Source: Ustilago trichophora (lineage: Eukaryota > Basidiomycota > Ustilaginomycetes > Ustilaginales > Ustilaginaceae). Taken from it: 64,000 nt of DNA. The stretch lies in NCBI GenBank assembly GCA_900323505.1, contig OOIN01000042.1, positions 62,001 through 126,000 of the forward strand, in the 5' to 3' direction. A program made the position numbers and the translations under genes. How positions within the stretch are numbered: the first letter of the stretch is position 1; every line of letters begins with the position of its first letter. Below are positions 62,042 to 64,000 of the stretch, piece by piece. Below the pieces are notes generated by a model. It did not search any database. It was given only the letters and a program-made list of their open reading frames with translations, and was not told where the DNA came from.

Positions 62042-63114
62042 TTATTGATAGTGTTGTTGTTGTTGTTGTTGTTGTTGAGCAGTATGTGGAAGATGATTTT
62101 GGTGAAGTTGATAAGGATGATTGTTTTGATGTGACTGATATAGTAGGGAGGAAGACAAGGATTGGGAGGAAGATAAAGATTGAAGTTGATAAGGTGGTTG
62201 AGAGGCTGTTTGTGGGTAATGTTGATGATGATGGTGTGGATATTGGTGAGAATATCCGGGTTGATTTGAAGGAGGTGGTTGGGGTTGTGTGTAATGCGAG
62301 TTGTTATTATATTGCTGATAAGCCTGCTGTGGTTGCTGATGGTAGCCATGTATTGTCATTGGAGAAGCCGAAACAGGAGTAGGACTAGGACTTGGAGAAG
62401 TTCCATACAACCCATGCATTGATCCTGAAGTTGCCAAATGTCCTGCTCCTCCTCCTTCTTGTTGTTGTTGTTGGGGTTGGGGTTGGGAGCCAGGAATAGG
62501 AGGCAAAGGAGAAGCCGATCTACCTGGAGGAACCCAACTCGTTCCTACCGCACCTTCTCCAGCCGAACCCTGGACCGGCGGCTGCGAATATAGATACCCA
62601 CTCGAAACAGACGAAGCCATGCCGCCACTGTTGCTTCCATTCGCACCACTGTACGACTGCTGTGCGGATTGAGACGCAGCCGCTCCTCCTGCTGGTGGAG
62701 GAGGACCTTGCCAAGTGTTTTGCGAGTAAGACTGCGACAGAGAATGCGAGTGCGAGTGCGAGTGCGAGTGCGAGTGCGAGTGCGAAAGCTGAGGCTGGGG
62801 TTGCGGTTGGGGTTGGGGTTGGTGGGAGGGTATGGCAGAGGGAGGAGGAGGAGGAGAGGGTTGTTGTACGGGTTGGTAGAGATGCGATGGATACGTATGT
62901 TGTTGCGAAGAAGTCTGTGTCAGGGCGGCCGAAGAGAGCGAAGTGGAGCTCTGTGTCGACGGCAAAGGCCGGGGCACATGTGACTGTGCTGGCTGGCTGT
63001 AGGGCGAAGGAATGGGCGTGTATCCAGAAGGCAGTGCAGACGGCGCACCAGGGGAAGAAGAACGAGGAGGAATCGAAGGTGGCTGGGCAAGGTGACCTAC
63101 ATGATGCGACATCG

Positions 63115-63145
<31 letters not shown>

Positions 63146-64000
63146 TTGTTGATAATAAGCCTGAGCATTAACAACCGACGGCGTGTGAGCAGCAGGGCTG
63201 GTACTGTACTGCGAAAGTGCAGAAGCAGGTCGAGCAGCGGGCGAAACAGGTCTCTGCAGATCCTGAGAGTAGCCACTGTTGTTGGGTGGAGGAGTATAAA
63301 GCGAAGCGAGATGTGCTGGCGCCTGGTAGATGTGCGACTGAGGAGGGCGCTCGTCAACATGCGAAGGCGTCGGTGGAGGCAGCGGCTTGTCCATAGTCAC
63401 GGTGGAGGCGGAAGTGGAGTGACCAAAGCCCATCTTGGACATGGATTGGGTGAGTTGGTCCGCACCAAAGTCGGGTTGAGGCATCTGGTTGTAAGCGGTG
63501 GGAATGTGCGAGATGGAGTGCGAGCGAGGTACGCTGTATTGGTGATGCTGATGTTGTGGTGGTGGTTGCTGTTGGTGCTGCTGCTGGATGATAGCTCCAG
63601 GTCGGATAGTGGCGTATCGATCATCGCTGGATTCGGCAGGGTGGCTGTTGGTGAGGTAGTGACTGCTCTGAGATGGAGTCATAGAGTGCTGCGAGTAGTA
63701 AGAAGCCGAGGGAGTGATCGAGTGGCCAAACTCCGAAGGCATGGGTGCAGCAAAGCTGTTGCGTCTCGATCCACCAGCGGCAGGAGCAATTGAAGACACA
63801 TTGGAAGGAGCGGCAGAATGGTAGGCAGACGAAGGAGGTACGGGGCTTGTGGAGCGCGAGATGCTGGCGGGTGCGTAGGCAGGAGTATAGGCGTCCAGAT
63901 TAGCAAGCGACGAGCTGGGTCGAAGGGTGCCACTGCCGAGATCGTGCATGGTCTGTGAGTGGGACATGGAAGAAGCAGGTCTGTGGAGCCCTGAGGCGAG
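62042..64000 (-). CDS. P/Q/S-rich low-complexity protein, frame open at the right edge
   Basis: The minus frame from 62042 is open to base 64000, so the 5' end may lie outside. The first ATG in the window is at 63967 (MSHSQTMHDLGSG), giving 641 aa, but upstream codons without a stop (LASGLHRPASS) suggest this is only the C-terminal part. Sequence is rich in Ser, Pro, Gln, Tyr and His with poly-Q at about 275-290, an alternating SHSHSHSH tract and YQQ/YNN repeats near the end. A possibly ordered part is SSDDRYATIRPGAIIQ and QLTQSMSKMGFGHS. No domain was recognised; an endocytic or polarity adaptor tail or a transcriptional regulator would both fit such composition. Confidence 0.6.

Overview
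The window is nuclear DNA of a basidiomycete fungus, most likely a smut (Ustilaginomycotina, Ustilaginales). The inference rests on long, mostly intronless ORFs with poly-Q, poly-S and poly-G tracts, rare introns of about 80-220 bp with GTAAGT-type donors, and the mix of gene families. An intact Dicer argues against Ustilago maydis itself, which lacks the RNAi machinery, and fits an RNAi-proficient relative. Species was not determined.

Layout. 0-3.2 kb: a TAF8-like histone-fold gene cut by the left edge, a Ych1/Ibp1-type Cdc25-like phosphatase, and a PTS1-bearing crotonase. 3.5-9.1 kb: four paralogous genes, all on the minus strand, for small secreted six-cysteine proteins, each with a 5'UTR intron just before the ATG and a TATA-like element 155-200 bp upstream; this looks like an effector-type cluster. 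9.9-19.1 kb: a 1300-aa low-complexity protein, an orphan gene, and one uninterrupted reading frame joining a Slt2-like MAP kinase to the Elongator subunit Elp5. 19.1-27.6 kb: about 8.5 kb with no credible gene, rich in simple repeats and in a short GTAC-centred palindrome. 27.6-37.5 kb: a bZIP factor, branchpoint-binding protein SF1/Msl5, TAF9, mitochondrial uS14 and a Gemin2-like SMN-complex protein. 39.7-48.8 kb: an MFS transporter, COX15, a small secreted DUF333 protein, mitochondrial bL19 and CCR4-NOT subunit Not3/5. 51-64 kb: an orphan low-complexity protein, Dicer, the spliceosomal Cwc21/SRm300 homologue, and a P/Q-rich protein whose frame runs off the right edge.

Most of the window is housekeeping: transcription initiation (TAF8-like, TAF9), splicing (SF1, Cwc21, Gemin2), mRNA turnover (Not3/5), mitochondrial translation and respiration (uS14m, bL19m, COX15), and tRNA modification (Elp5). 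These genes are not organised as a pathway. The accessory parts are the secreted-protein cluster, the DUF333 gene, the MFS transporter and the kinase-Elp5 fusion.

The strongest leads are the kinase-Elp5 single ORF, whose kinase half carries a TGY activation motif and a long activation-segment insertion; the four-copy secreted cysteine protein family with spacing C-X17-CC-X17-C-X14/17-CC; and a dispersed palindrome present in most of the larger intergenic regions. No tRNA, rRNA, CRISPR array or intact transposon was seen.
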